Notes under the pieces: model-generated | Told to the model about the DNA's origin: nothing | What the model saw: only the letters and a program-made list of their open reading frames with translations | Database searches by the model: none | Source: Prosthecochloris marina | GTDB taxonomy: Bacteria; Bacteroidota; Chlorobiia; Chlorobiales; Chlorobiaceae | DNA length: 64,000 bases | Reading direction: 5' to 3' | Assembly (NCBI RefSeq): GCF_003182595.1 | Contig: NZ_PDNZ01000001.1 | Location: forward strand, 372,001-436,000 | Shown: positions 43,925 through 54,118 of the stretch, piece by piece | How positions within the stretch are numbered: the stretch's first letter is position 1 | How the letters are laid out: each line of letters opens with the position of its first letter | Made by a program: the position numbers and the translations under genes

Positions 43925-44641
43925 TTAATACACCACACGCCAGAGAAAAAGGCCTGCCGGATCAGCCGGCACCAGTTTTTTCACACGCTTACCGGTTCGA
44001 AGCGCCTCTTCAAGTTCACCTGGAGAGGCCTCGAGTTGTGCTGAAACCAGAAAACGAACCATGGTTCTGAGAAACCTGCTTGCCGAAATTCTGAAAACAA
44101 CCATATCACCCTGGCGTTCCCACGCCGCACTGTAGACCGTACAGAATGTATTGTCTGCTGCACCGTTATCTCTGGAATAGACTGAAAAGTCATGTTTACC
44201 GACAAGCTCTCCTGCACAGAGGTTCAATTGCTCGAGGTTCAACGGCTTTGAAATGCAACCGGCATATCTTCGATTGATTGCCGAAGGTTTTTCAAGCAGA
44301 AAATACCGGTACTCCCTTACAAGTGCACTGTAACGAGCATGAAAATTATCGGGAACTTCCTCCATTTCCATCACACGGACTGCAGGGGGCAAAAGAGAGT
44401 TTACGGCATAGGATAAACGATGAAGCTTCAAGGCCGACGAGACCCTGAAATTCGCGACCTGTCCTCTTGCATGAACGCCCCTGTCTGTTCTTCCGGCCGC
44501 TGTAAGCAAAACATGTTCCTGAACAATGCGCCCCAAAGCTTCTTCAAGCACTCCCTGAACGGTACTCACTCCCTCAGGCTGCTTTTGCCAGCCTGCATAA
44601 TCTGTACCGTCGTACTCTATGGTCATACGAATATTCCTCAT
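43925..44641 (-). CDS. truA: tRNA pseudouridine(38-40) synthase TruA
   Basis: 238 aa from the ATG at 44641 (MRNIRMTIEYDGTDYAGWQKQP); an in-frame ATG 27 bases upstream is also possible, and neither has a strong ribosome site. The catalytic Asp is in AAGRTDRGVHARGQVANF. FHARYSALVREYRYFL, ISASRFLRTMVRFLV and PADPAGLFLWRV are TruA-specific. It modifies U38-U40 in tRNA anticodon arms. Convergent with nothing; MltD follows on the same strand 208 bases away. Confidence 0.93.
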   Translation of the reverse strand: MRNIRMTIEYDGTDYAGWQKQPEGVSTVQGVLEEALGRIVQEHVLLTAAGRTDRGVHARGQVANFRVSSALKLHRLSYAVNSLLPPAVRVMEMEEVPDNFHARYSALVREYRYFLLEKPSAINRRYAGCISKPLNLEQLNLCAGELVGKHDFSVYSRDNGAADNTFCTVYSAAWERQGDMVVFRISASRFLRTMVRFLVSAQLEASPGELEEALRTGKRVKKLVPADPAGLFLWRVVY

Positions 44642-44786
44642 TGGGGAGTAAAATAGCTTTATGTACATTAGTTACCTAAGTGTACCTGACTTGAGCACTT
44701 CAGAGTTCCGTTCCGCAACCATTTTATCAGTTGTGATCAGTACCTGAACAAACGAGTTCTCATGTCCGGCCAAACGCCAAACAATA

Positions 44787-46748
44787 TTGCAAATTCAGCT
44801 TAACAACAGCAATCAGGAAAATTTGAGCTCACATCATCTTGAAATAGTCCTCAACGCACTTGACCATGTAAGGAAAAACGGTGCATCCTCATCATATTGT
44901 GTTCCGAATATTTGGGCGAACAACTCCAAAGGGAAACAGCAGGTCTGTCCGGCCGATCATTACGGAAAAATCCTTGAAAAACTTTTATCGCGCAAACCCG
45001 CTGCGTTTTCGAAGCCCGGCTCAACTGCAGACGATTGGACACGCAACAGCTTTGTTTACAACCTGTTCGTTCGTCTTACCACAGCATTCGATCACGACAG
45101 TGACGGAGCTATAGCAACCGATCCGCTCCCTTGTGGTTTTCGTGAAACCGGTACATTCCTTAAATCAATAGCCTTATTACCTTATCTCGAACGCCTCGGG
45201 ATCAACACGATTTACCTTCTTCCGGTAACAATACCGGGCAATGCAAATAAAAAAGGCAACCTTGGCTCTCCCTATGCCGTAAAGAATCCGTACCGAATCG
45301 ACCCTTTGCTGGCGGAACCCGCCCTCGATCTTTCCGCTGAAACAGAGTTCGCCGCCTTCACACAAGCCGCTCACCACATGGGCATGCGGGTCGTACTTGA
45401 ATTTGTATTCAGAACAACTTCTGTTGACGGCGATTGGGTAAGGCATCATCCCGATTGGTATTACTGGCTCGAAGCAAATCCGGAAAACGGTTTCGCCCCG
45501 GAATCATATGCCCCTCCTGTTTTTGATCCGGAAACACTCAACACCATCTATGAAAAAGTAGATAAAAACGACCTTTCCAAACTACCGGAACCGTCTGAAT
45601 CGTTCAAGCGACAATTCACCCAAACGCCCGAAACCGTAAAACTCTCTGAAAAAGGAGCTCGAGGCGAGACTGCCGACGGAACTTCCTGTGTCGTGGCCAG
45701 CGGGTTCTGTGACTGGCCCCCTGATGACAAACAGCCCCCTTGGACAGATGTCGCTTATCTGAAATTGCACCGGCACGAGTCGTTCAACTACATCGCTTAC
45801 AATACGATACGAATGTACGATACTGCGCTCGACCGTCCGGAATATATGAATGAAGAACTCTGGAATACCATTGCAGATATTATCCCCTATTTTCAGAAGC
45901 ACTTTCTGATCAACGGGGCAATGATCGATATGGGACACGCTCTTCCCTCCAAGCTGAAAACCACCATTGTTGAAAAAGCACGAGAGAAAAATCCTGATTT
46001 TGCGTTCTGGGACGAAAACTTCGACCCCTCTCCCTCTATCAAGGATCAGGGGTTCAATGCTGTCTTTGGCTCCTTACCGTTTGTGATTCAAGATCCGATC
46101 TATATCAGAGGGCTGCTTAATTACCTGAACAAAATAGGTGTGGTCGTACCTTTTTTCGGAACCGGCGAAAATCACAACACTCCGAGGGTATGCCACAACC
46201 TTGCCGGGAAAGCGGCCTGCAGGAACCGATCAAGATTCATATTCGGCCTCGCAACGGTTCTCCCTGCCGTACCGTTCATTCATTCCGGTATGGAAATCTG
46301 TGAGTCGAAACCGATAAACCTCGGGTTGAACTTTACCGATGCGGACAGAAAGCGATGGCCCTCTGAAAAGCTGCCTCTTTTCAGTACAGGCTGCTACGAC
46401 TGGGCAGACTGCAACGGCCAGGAACCCCTCACGGATTTTGTCGCGACCATGTTATCTTTACACAAAAGATATGCCGATATTATTCAAAACGGCAAACCGG
46501 GGTTCCTTTCGCTGCCTTTCGTCTCTTCCCCGGATCTGTTTGCGGTCATGCGCAGAGGCGAAGGAATCAACCTTCTTTTCATCGGAAACAGCAACTCGGA
46601 AAATAACGCCGCAGGCTATATGGAATTTCATCGGAAAAGTTTTACGATAACCGATATGGTTTCAGGAACTGTTTACCAGGTATCCGATTACAGGCTGGAA
46701 CTCGAAACCGGACCCGGGCAGTGTTTGCTTTTCGAAATTCCCGTTTAA
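44787..46748 (+). CDS. GH13-like (alpha-amylase superfamily) protein with altered active site
   Basis: 653 aa. The start must be TTG at 44787 or another weak codon, because no in-frame ATG or GTG lies between the upstream stop (44745) and the conserved region. The (beta/alpha)8 features are [35 protein letters not shown] (region I, unusual), [12 protein letters not shown] with nucleophile D381, FAFWDENFD with acid E410, and [11 protein letters not shown] where N464 replaces the normally invariant Asp of the NHD motif. Overall order resembles GlgE-like or sucrose-phosphorylase-like GH13 branches, but no subfamily is certain. PfkB sugar kinase and SSS transporter genes follow. Activity may be changed or absent. 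Confidence 0.78.
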   Translation: MQIQLNNSNQENLSSHHLEIVLNALDHVRKNGASSSYCVPNIWANNSKGKQQVCPADHYGKILEKLLSRKPAAFSKPGSTADDWTRNSFVYNLFVRLTTAFDHDSDGAIATDPLPCGFRETGTFLKSIALLPYLERLGINTIYLLPVTIPGNANKKGNLGSPYAVKNPYRIDPLLAEPALDLSAETEFAAFTQAAHHMGMRVVLEFVFRTTSVDGDWVRHHPDWYYWLEANPENGFAPESYAPPVFDPETLNTIYEKVDKNDLSKLPEPSESFKRQFTQTPETVKLSEKGARGETADGTSCVVASGFCDWPPDDKQPPWTDVAYLKLHRHESFNYIAYNTIRMYDTALDRPEYMNEELWNTIADIIPYFQKHFLINGAMIDMGHALPSKLKTTIVEKAREKNPDFAFWDENFDPSPSIKDQGFNAVFGSLPFVIQDPIYIRGLLNYLNKIGVVVPFFGTGENHNTPRVCHNLAGKAACRNRSRFIFGLATVLPAVPFIHSGMEICESKPINLGLNFTDADRKRWPSEKLPLFSTGCYDWADCNGQEPLTDFVATMLSLHKRYADIIQNGKPGFLSLPFVSSPDLFAVMRRGEGINLLFIGNSNSENNAAGYMEFHRKSFTITDMVSGTVYQVSDYRLELETGPGQCLLFEIPV

Positions 46749-46802
46749 TTTCAAACACAGAATTTTTTATCACTACTCAAAAATCTTTAATCACTACACA
46801 TT

Positions 46803-47714
46803 ATGTCTATTCTTGTCGTTGGTTCTCTGGCTTTTGATGATATCGAAACTCCTTTTGGCCGGTCGGACAACACCCTGGGCGGTTCATCCACCTATATCGC
46901 CCTTTCGAGCAGCTACTTCTCTGATGAAATCAAACTTGTCGGTGTAGTTGGCAATGATTTTGAGGATAATCATTTCCGTCTCCTGCACAACAACGGTATC
47001 GATACCAAGGGACTTCAGGTCATTGACAACGGCAAAACTTTCCGCTGGAGCTGCCGGTACCATTATGACATGAACACGCGGGACACCCTCGACACCCAGC
47101 TCAATGTATTCGCAGATTTCAACCCGCATATCCCTTTGCAGTACCGCGAAGCAAAATACGTCTGCCTCGGCAACATCGATCCGGAACTGCAAATGAAGGT
47201 ACTCGACCAGGTTTCGAATCCCGAACTCGTGATCCTCGATACCATGAACTTCTGGATAGAAGGAAAACCCGAAGAGTTGAAAAAAACGCTCGAGAGGGTT
47301 GATATTTTCATTCTCAACGACAGTGAAGCCCGACTCCTCAGCGGCGATCCGAACCTTGTCAAATCGGCAAGAATCATCAGAAATATGGGACCGAAAACAT
47401 TGATCATAAAAAAAGGAGAGCATGGTGCGCTTCTCTTTACCGATAACGGCATCTTTGCAGCGCCTGCATATCCTCTGGAATCAATCTATGATCCAACCGG
47501 TGCAGGAGATACATTCGCCGGAGGGTTCCTCGGACACCTGGCAAGAGCAGGAGAAATCAACGACACGGAACTCCGTAAAGCAGTCCTTTACGGAAGCGCC
47601 ATGGCAAGCTTCTGCGTTGAAAAGTTCGGGACTGAAAAATTAGCAAATCTCGAACTGCTCGAAATTGAAGACCGTTACCAGAGCTTCCTCGACCTCTCTA
47701 AAATCGAGGAATAA
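46803..47714 (+). CDS. PfkB family carbohydrate/nucleoside kinase
   Basis: 303 aa. The N-terminus SILVVGSLAFDDIETPFG and the GGSSTYIALSSSYF di-glycine hinge are typical of the ribokinase family. The C-terminal signature DPTGAGDTFAGGFLG contains the catalytic Asp and anion hole. Overall pattern resembles the adenosine-kinase-like or sugar-kinase branch seen in green sulfur bacteria. Substrate cannot be named. Lies 54 bases after the GH13-like gene, with a strong hairpin after it (47726-47760). Confidence 0.87.
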   Translation: MSILVVGSLAFDDIETPFGRSDNTLGGSSTYIALSSSYFSDEIKLVGVVGNDFEDNHFRLLHNNGIDTKGLQVIDNGKTFRWSCRYHYDMNTRDTLDTQLNVFADFNPHIPLQYREAKYVCLGNIDPELQMKVLDQVSNPELVILDTMNFWIEGKPEELKKTLERVDIFILNDSEARLLSGDPNLVKSARIIRNMGPKTLIIKKGEHGALLFTDNGIFAAPAYPLESIYDPTGAGDTFAGGFLGHLARAGEINDTELRKAVLYGSAMASFCVEKFGTEKLANLELLEIEDRYQSFLDLSKIEE

Positions 47715-47725
47715 GAAAACCTGCA

Positions 47726-47760
47726 GCAGGATAACCGGCTCATAAACTCGGTTATCCTGC
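47726..47760 (+). terminator. Hairpin between pfkB and symporter genes
   Basis: GCAGGATAACCG (47726-47737) and CGGTTATCCTGC (47749-47760) give a 12-bp perfect stem with an 11-base loop. No T run follows, so it is either a weak terminator or an mRNA-stability element. Confidence 0.55.
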
Positions 47761-47787
47761 CTAACTGCAACCCAGCCCTGAAAAGAC

Positions 47788-49551
47788 ATGGAGCAGCTCA
47801 CCAACCTCGATTTCAGCATCATTGCCGGATATTTGGCACTCACCTTGCTAATAGGCCTTTATTTCTCGAAAAGGGCCTCTCAAAATGTCAGTGAGTTTTT
47901 TCTCTCAGGACGACAGCTTCCCTGGTGGATAGCCGGAACCGGTATGGTTGCAACCACTTTTGCTGCCGATACACCACTTGCCGTAACAGGACTGGTAGCC
48001 AAACACGGCATTGCAGGCAATTGGCTTTGGTGGACGTTCGTATCCGGAGGAATGCTCACTGTTTTTTTCTTCGCACGGTTATGGAGACGCGCGAACATCC
48101 TGACCGATCTGGAATTCATCGAACTGCGCTACAGCGGTAAACCCGCACAATTTCTCCGTGGTTTCAAGGCTGTTTATTTCGGCTTGTTCATCAATGCAGT
48201 GATTATCGGCTGGGTTAATCTCGCGATGTACAAAATCATCAAGATAATGCTGCCGGAACTCAATCCCGAAATGGTGATCGTAGCCTGTGTCCTGTTGACC
48301 ACACTGTATTCCGGCCTTTCGGGTCTCTGGGGGGTCACCATTACCGACACATTGCAGTTCGTCATTTCGATGGCTGGATGCATTGTCCTTGCCGTATTGG
48401 TCCTCGATGCGCCGGAAATCACGCAAGCCGGAGGCCTGACAAAAGCACTACCGGAATGGATGTTCGACTTTTTCCCTGTGATAACCGACAAAACCTCATC
48501 CGGCAGTTTCGGCTCCGCATATGAACTCACTTTCGCGTCATTTGCAGCTATGGCATTTGTCCAATGGTGGGCCTCGTGGTATCCCGGTGCCGAACCGGGA
48601 GGCGGCGGTTACATCGCCCAGAGAATGATGAGCGCCAAGGATGAAAAGCATTCACTTCTCGCCACCCTGTGGTTCATCATCGCACACTACTGCCTTAGGC
48701 CCTGGCCCTGGATTATTGTCGGACTTGCAAGTCTTGTGCTGTTTCCTGACCTGCCTCTTGAACAGAAAGAAGACGGTTTTGTCTATGTCATGCAGTCTAT
48801 TCTCCCTCCAGGGCTGAAGGGATTGCTGATAGCCACTTTTCTTGCAGCTTACATGTCCACCCTCTCAACACACCTTAACTGGGGAACCAGCTATTTGGTC
48901 AACGATTTCTATAAACGTTTCATCAACACCAGCGCATCCTCGAAGCATTATGTCTTCATTGCGAGGATTTTTACCGCAGGTATCGCTATTTTTGCGCTTT
49001 TCATAACGTTTTTCGTACTTGAAACCATCACAGGAGCCTGGGAATTCATCATCCAGTGTGGGGCCGGAACCGGGTTCGTGCTGATTCTTCGCTGGTACTG
49101 GTGGAGACTGAATGCCTGGTCGGAGATAGTTTCCATGATCACTCCGTTTGTAGTGTATACCTGGATCATGCTGTTTACCGACCTCGAGTTTCCGAGCTCG
49201 ATCTACATTATCGTGGTGTTCACGATTGCCGCAACCCTGATCGCCACCTATGCCACTCAAGCTACTGAAGAAAAGCAACTCCTGGCATTCTACTCAAAAA
49301 CAAGAGTCGGAGGAGTGCTCTGGAAAAAAGTATCCGAGAAACTGCCGCATGTAGAATCGGATAAAGGATTTTTGAGGCTGTTTGCAGACTGGATAGGAGG
49401 GGTCGTTCTGGTTTATTCCACTCTGTTCGCAACGGGAAAATTTATTTTCGGTGAACATCAGCAAGCCATCGTTTATTATGCTATTGCCCTGCTTGCCGGA
49501 ACATTCATCTATATTGATCTAAGCCGTAAAGGATGGAACAATCTGAAGTAA
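47788..49551 (+). CDS. Sodium:solute symporter (SSS family)
   Basis: 587 aa with about thirteen membrane helices. The SSS signature regions are visible: SEFFLSGRQLPWWIAGTGMVATTFAADTP near residue 40, LYSGLSGLWGVTITDTLQF, and WYPGAEPGGGGYIAQRMMSAKDEKHS. Transport of a sugar, amino acid or other organic solute with Na+ is expected; the substrate is not readable. The adjacent carbohydrate-type genes make a sugar plausible (inference). Long C-terminal region with two further helices. ATG at 47788. Confidence 0.9.
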   Translation: MEQLTNLDFSIIAGYLALTLLIGLYFSKRASQNVSEFFLSGRQLPWWIAGTGMVATTFAADTPLAVTGLVAKHGIAGNWLWWTFVSGGMLTVFFFARLWRRANILTDLEFIELRYSGKPAQFLRGFKAVYFGLFINAVIIGWVNLAMYKIIKIMLPELNPEMVIVACVLLTTLYSGLSGLWGVTITDTLQFVISMAGCIVLAVLVLDAPEITQAGGLTKALPEWMFDFFPVITDKTSSGSFGSAYELTFASFAAMAFVQWWASWYPGAEPGGGGYIAQRMMSAKDEKHSLLATLWFIIAHYCLRPWPWIIVGLASLVLFPDLPLEQKEDGFVYVMQSILPPGLKGLLIATFLAAYMSTLSTHLNWGTSYLVNDFYKRFINTSASSKHYVFIARIFTAGIAIFALFITFFVLETITGAWEFIIQCGAGTGFVLILRWYWWRLNAWSEIVSMITPFVVYTWIMLFTDLEFPSSIYIIVVFTIAATLIATYATQATEEKQLLAFYSKTRVGGVLWKKVSEKLPHVESDKGFLRLFADWIGGVVLVYSTLFATGKFIFGEHQQAIVYYAIALLAGTFIYIDLSRKGWNNLK

Positions 49552-49584
49552 ATAAACCTTCCTACTATCGATTAAGATATAAAC

Positions 49585-50169
49585 ATGTCCAAGCTGAATA
49601 TTGTCCTCGCCTCTCAGTCACCACGCCGCCGGGAACTTCTCGAGTTGATGCAAATACCGTTCACTGCCATAGCGGCAGACATCGACGAAACCTTTAATCC
49701 TGATCTCCCGGTTACCCGGAATATCATGGACATCGCAGAAAAAAAAGCACGCGCCGTAATAAAAAAACTCACAAAGAGCACTGCAGACACCGTCATACTC
49801 GGAGCCGATACAACAGTAGTTTTTGGCAACAAACCTCTGGGCAAACCTTCTGGGCGCGAAGAGGCATATGCAATGCTTGCAGAGCTTCAGGGAACCTCCC
49901 ACAAGGTCATGACAGGCTTCGCTTTGCTTCAGGGAACGCTTTGTCATACCGATTACGCAACGACCCTTGTCGAGTTCTCCCCGATGACCGGAAAAGAGAT
50001 AAACCATTACATTGACACGCAACAACCATTCGACAAAGCAGGTGCGTACGGGATCCAGGACCCCTTCATGTCTTGCTTTATCCGGCGTATAGAAGGCTGT
50101 TATTATAATGTGGTAGGTCTACCCTTATCACACATTTATTCTGTCATGCGCACAATGGGATTGGTATAA
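49585..50169 (+). CDS. maf: Maf-type nucleoside triphosphate pyrophosphatase
   Basis: 194 aa. The Maf signature LASQSPRRRELLELM opens the protein. EKKARAVIKKL, ILGADTTVVFGNKPLGKP and YGIQDPFMSCFIRRIEGCYYNVVGLPLSHIY complete the family pattern. It hydrolyses non-canonical or pyrimidine nucleoside triphosphates. Its TAA shares one base with the ATG of miaA, indicating coupling. 33 bases after the symporter gene. Confidence 0.94.
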   Translation: MSKLNIVLASQSPRRRELLELMQIPFTAIAADIDETFNPDLPVTRNIMDIAEKKARAVIKKLTKSTADTVILGADTTVVFGNKPLGKPSGREEAYAMLAELQGTSHKVMTGFALLQGTLCHTDYATTLVEFSPMTGKEINHYIDTQQPFDKAGAYGIQDPFMSCFIRRIEGCYYNVVGLPLSHIYSVMRTMGLV

Positions 50170-51137
50170 TGACCAGCTGCAATACATCGTCAGAAAACAA
50201 ACCGGTTTTAGTGATCACCGGGCCGACAGCTTCTGGAAAATCCGCTCTGGCCCATACTGCAGCCAAAAATCTCAAAGCCGAAATCATATCAGCGGACTCA
50301 CGACAGATTTTCCGCGGAATGGATATCGGCACAGCCAAACCTTCGGCAATCATGCTCGAAGAAATACCCTATCATTTTATCAACGAAAAAGAGATCGACG
50401 AAGAATATAATGCCGGCGACTTCGCTTCCGATGCAACCCGACGCATCCGATCTATCCTTGAAAAAGGAAATAATGCCATAGTTGTCGGCGGTTCGACACT
50501 CTATATCGAAGGCCTTCTTTGTGGCTTCGCCGATCTTCCGGCAAAAAATCCACAAATCAGACGTGAACTCGAGAAAGAGCTGAAAACATCGGGAAAGAAT
50601 GCTCTCTATCAACGCTTGCAATCAATCGATCCTGAACAAGCGGCAACCCTCGATCCATCGAAAACTCAACGCCTCGTCAGGAGCCTTGAAATCATAACTA
50701 TAACCGGAAAAACCGTTACCGAACTCCAAACTGCAGCAAAAAAACGTTTCCATTCCATCACATTCGTTCCGCTTGCCCTCTCATTGCCAAGAAAAGAACT
50801 CTATGAACGAATTAACAAGCGTACTGATGAAATGATGGCATCGGGGCTGCTCGCTGAAGCAGAAAAGCTCCACAATCTTTATAGAAAAGATAAAACCGGT
50901 CACACTTTCAATGCTCTGGAGACCGTTGGCTACAAGGAACTTTTCCAATATTTCGAAGGAAAGCACTCTCTGGAAACAGCTGTTGAACTCATCAAACAGC
51001 ATACTCGCAACTACGCCAAACGACAGCTGACTTTTTTTAGAAACAGGCTCGACGTCAAATGGATAGCCGCACCGCGGGATAAAGAAAGTCTACACCAACT
51101 GGCGCATGAATTGGTTCACCATTTTTTTTGCCACTAA
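50169..51137 (+). CDS. miaA: tRNA dimethylallyltransferase MiaA
   Basis: 322 aa. P-loop VITGPTASGKSALAHTAA, then AEIISADSRQIFRGMDIGTAKPS (tRNA/DMAPP site), YHFINEKEIDEEYNAGDF, VVGGSTLYIEGLL and the C-terminal ETVGYKELFQYFEGKHSLETAVELIKQHTRNYAKRQLTFFR. It adds the isopentenyl group to A37 of tRNAs that read UNN codons. It overlaps maf by one base. Normal length. Confidence 0.96.
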   Translation: MTSCNTSSENKPVLVITGPTASGKSALAHTAAKNLKAEIISADSRQIFRGMDIGTAKPSAIMLEEIPYHFINEKEIDEEYNAGDFASDATRRIRSILEKGNNAIVVGGSTLYIEGLLCGFADLPAKNPQIRRELEKELKTSGKNALYQRLQSIDPEQAATLDPSKTQRLVRSLEIITITGKTVTELQTAAKKRFHSITFVPLALSLPRKELYERINKRTDEMMASGLLAEAEKLHNLYRKDKTGHTFNALETVGYKELFQYFEGKHSLETAVELIKQHTRNYAKRQLTFFRNRLDVKWIAAPRDKESLHQLAHELVHHFFCH

Positions 51138-51398
51138 ACACTCTCTCTTTCTTTGAAAACTCTAAGTCGATCACTCTTTTTTGGTGTTTAAGACTCTAAA
51201 GATAATAACCGATACAAGGCTTTTTTCTTGGAAAATTTCCTCTTTTTCCTGAAACTTCAAACAGAAGGCAAAAGTAAAAAAACATTTCAACAAAGGCGTT
51301 GTAGCATACGCTTGGAAAGTCCATCCTCAAACCATACTTAATGAGCTTGTAATTTGTTGTAAACATAGGTGTTAAGCCTTATTACCAAGGCTGTAAAG

Positions 51399-51977
51399 AT
51401 GAAACATTCAGTATCAAAACGCAAAGATCTGATTATTCTTAAAATTGAAGAAACAGTCTTTGACGTTCGGCATGCACGAGCTTTCGGTCAATCAATTGAC
51501 AAGGTTCTTGAGAGCAAAGGGAAAAAAAATATGATTATCGATTTTTCCTTTGTCAAAGCAATCGATTCATGCGGTATCAGTTCGATGCTTCTTGCCCACC
51601 GAAAAGCAAACCAGTCTGAGGGACTTGCAATTTTCGTCTCACTCTGTCAACAGATAAAAGATCTCCTGAAGCTTTCCGGACTGGACAAGCAACTTTACAT
51701 TTTCACCTCTCTCAACGAGGTCATGACTTTGATCGACTCGTCAGGGAAAGGCAAAAAAAGCCCTAAAAAAACAACCCGTACCAAAGCACCGGCTCTACCG
51801 GCAAACTGTGAGGAGTGTGATATGGAGTTGATCTCTTCGTCTGGCTTCAACAATGAAGAAGAAATCATGGAGAAACCTGTAAAAATCGAAGAAAAAACAT
51901 CCCAACAGGCTATCCCCTCCCCAAAAAGAGGACGCCCTAAAAAGCATCTTCCTCCCTCCATTCGGAATCAAGAGTAA
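51399..51977 (+). CDS. STAS-domain protein with AT-hook-like tail
   Basis: 192 aa from the ATG at 51399 (MKHSVSKRKDLI); the frame opens 30 bases earlier. Residues 1-105 are a STAS domain of the anti-sigma-factor antagonist type. In the phosphorylation loop, IDSCGIS has Cys at position 58, where SpoIIAA-like proteins carry the phosphorylated Ser (DSSG); S57 remains. Residues 106-192 are low complexity and lysine-rich, with EECDMELISSSGF in the middle and an AT-hook-like PKRGRPKKH near the end. This combination is unusual. Role unknown; DNA association is an inference from the tail. Confidence 0.72.
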   Translation: MKHSVSKRKDLIILKIEETVFDVRHARAFGQSIDKVLESKGKKNMIIDFSFVKAIDSCGISSMLLAHRKANQSEGLAIFVSLCQQIKDLLKLSGLDKQLYIFTSLNEVMTLIDSSGKGKKSPKKTTRTKAPALPANCEECDMELISSSGFNNEEEIMEKPVKIEEKTSQQAIPSPKRGRPKKHLPPSIRNQE

Positions 51978-52112
51978 AAAATAATCGTCACCTGAAAACG
52001 CACAGTCCCCCCCAAGCTCCGTTTTTATCAGTACGTACAAGGAACCTTTTAGGTAATTTCCCATTTACTTACAACTGCCCCCTTTATCTCTTGTCACGAC
52101 TTTTTTTAGTCA

Positions 52113-52883
52113 ATGGATACCGTAACACTTTCTTACTTAACCACCGCTGCCGGCGGTCTTTTACTCTGGTTTCTCGAAGGCTTTATCCCGTTTTTCAGCG
52201 GTAGAGAATCCCGAGGCAAACATGCCGGGTTAAATCTATCCATTGCAGGCCTCAACCTTTTAATTCTTCTTCCAAGCGGTATCATGATGGCTTTTGCTCT
52301 TGAACAGTCAAAAGCCGTATGGTCGGGAGTTAAAGCTCTGGAACTTCCATTTTTTCTTGAAACCCTGTTGGTCATTCTGCTTATCGATCTCTGGATGTAT
52401 TTCTGGCACAGAATCAATCATGAAATCGATTTTTTCTGGCGGTTTCACTCGATCCACCACAGTGACCCGTCTATGGATGTCACAACCGCATGGCGGTTTC
52501 ATTACGTTGAAATAGTGTTGTCGGAGTTGCTTCGTTTTCCTGTTTTCATCCTTATCGGTGCGGGCATCGAGGATCTTATTCTTTACTCGATGTTGATGAC
52601 ACCTGTGATTGAATTTCATCACAGTAACGTCAGTATTCCCTCTTCAGTTGACAGATTATTACGGATTATTATACCTACCCCCTTGATGCATCGCGTACAC
52701 CATTCGGTTACACGCTCGGAACACGATTCAAACTACGGAAGCATGCTCTCTCTCTGGGATAGACTGTTTGGAAGTTTCAGATTGAAAAAGGACGTAAAAA
52801 GCATGACAATCGGTCTCGATAACGAAAGCGCCCCTGAACAACAACGTCTTTTTGCTTTACTGGCAAGACCTTTTCACAATTGA
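52113..52883 (+). CDS. Sterol desaturase / fatty acid hydroxylase family protein
   Basis: 256 aa membrane protein. The di-iron histidine clusters are HRINH (HX3H), HSIHH (HX2HH), EFHHSN and HRVHHSVTRSEHDSNYG, in the order and spacing of the family. Four or more membrane helices precede and separate them. Members hydroxylate or desaturate sterols, carotenoids or fatty acids using O2 and iron. In an anaerobic phototroph the substrate and oxidant are unclear. Cfa follows on the same strand 104 bases downstream, which may point to a lipid substrate. Confidence 0.87.
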   Translation: MDTVTLSYLTTAAGGLLLWFLEGFIPFFSGRESRGKHAGLNLSIAGLNLLILLPSGIMMAFALEQSKAVWSGVKALELPFFLETLLVILLIDLWMYFWHRINHEIDFFWRFHSIHHSDPSMDVTTAWRFHYVEIVLSELLRFPVFILIGAGIEDLILYSMLMTPVIEFHHSNVSIPSSVDRLLRIIIPTPLMHRVHHSVTRSEHDSNYGSMLSLWDRLFGSFRLKKDVKSMTIGLDNESAPEQQRLFALLARPFHN

Positions 52884-52987
52884 TAACTCGAAGTATGGTC
52901 AGTTATTAGAAAGTTTTTTAACTTTTCCATGTACTCAAAACATCATCCGGCATTGTCGAATAGCAACGTTTAAAACCTCCTCGGAAG

Positions 52988-54106
52988 ATGTTTGACACAC
53001 AGTTCAAACGACAGGTAGAAAATCTTCTCGAGCCTGCAGGCATTTCTATCAACGGAACAAATGCCTGGGATATCAGGGTTCATGATAGCAGGCTCTTCCA
53101 GCGCATTCTTGCCCATGGAAACCTTGGTTTCGGTGAGGCATATATGGACGCCTGGTGGGATTGTGATGCTATTGATGAATTGTTTTTCAGAATCCTGCAC
53201 AATCGAATCAACAAAAAAATCGCCACTTTCGGGATTTTTGCCAGCTCACTTGCAGGGCGCATTTTCAACCTTCAAGTTCCCTCCAGAGCATTTACCGTAG
53301 GCGAGCGACATTACAATACCGGCAACGACCTTTTTTCCCTTATGCTGGATACCGGCATGAATTACAGCTGTGCTTACTGGGGAAACTGTAACAACCTCGA
53401 ACAAGCCCAACAGAAAAAACTGCAACTGATATTCGATAAACTGAGGCTCAAGCCCGGTATGAAGGTTCTCGACATAGGATGCGGCTGGGGTGGTGCAGCG
53501 CTTTATGCAGCAAAACATTATGGGGTCAACGTAACCGGAATCACCGTCTCGAACAAACAGGCACAGTTTGCACAGCAGTTTTGCAATGACCCGTCGGTTT
53601 CAATCAAACTCTGTGATTATCGTTCCCTTAACGACAAATACGATCGGATTTATTCAATCGGCATGTTCGAACATGTTGGCTATAAAAATTATCGTCACTA
53701 TTTCGAAGTTATTGACCGATGCCTTGCAAAGGATGGGCTTTGTCTGATTCATACTATAGGAGGGAACGAACAGTCTACCTCAACGGACCCCTGGATAAGC
53801 AAGTATATTTTTCCTAACTCGATGATTCCGGCCGCCAGTCAGATAACTGGCGCATATGAGGGAATATTCGTTCTGGAAGACTGGCATGTATTTGCTCATG
53901 ATTACTACCTTACATTGAAATCATGGCATCAAAACGTACAAAAAAACCTTGAAAAACTGAATCAACAGTATAGCGAAAGGTTTTTCAGAATGTGGAAGTA
54001 TTATCTCCTCAGTTGCGCAGGAGCATTCCGAGCACGGAAGCTTCAGATATGGCAAATTTTGCTCTCGCCGCAGGGCATAAAAGGCCTCTACCGCGTCCCG
54101 CGGTAG
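52988..54106 (+). CDS. cfa: Cyclopropane-fatty-acyl-phospholipid synthase
   Basis: 372 aa. The N-terminal lipid-binding part has VHDSRLFQRILAHGNLGFGEAYMDAWWDCD. The methyltransferase core has HYNTGNDLFSLMLD, YSCAYW, VLDIGCGWGGAALYAA (motif I), RIYSIGMFEHVGYKNY with the active-site Glu/His, and IHTIGGNEQ. It transfers a methylene group from SAM to unsaturated acyl chains in membrane phospholipids. Typical length. The last codons lie in a small palindrome (TACCGCG/CGCGGTA). Confidence 0.93.
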   Translation: MFDTQFKRQVENLLEPAGISINGTNAWDIRVHDSRLFQRILAHGNLGFGEAYMDAWWDCDAIDELFFRILHNRINKKIATFGIFASSLAGRIFNLQVPSRAFTVGERHYNTGNDLFSLMLDTGMNYSCAYWGNCNNLEQAQQKKLQLIFDKLRLKPGMKVLDIGCGWGGAALYAAKHYGVNVTGITVSNKQAQFAQQFCNDPSVSIKLCDYRSLNDKYDRIYSIGMFEHVGYKNYRHYFEVIDRCLAKDGLCLIHTIGGNEQSTSTDPWISKYIFPNSMIPAASQITGAYEGIFVLEDWHVFAHDYYLTLKSWHQNVQKNLEKLNQQYSERFFRMWKYYLLSCAGAFRARKLQIWQILLSPQGIKGLYRVPR

Positions 54107-54118
54107 CCGGAAGCCGAG

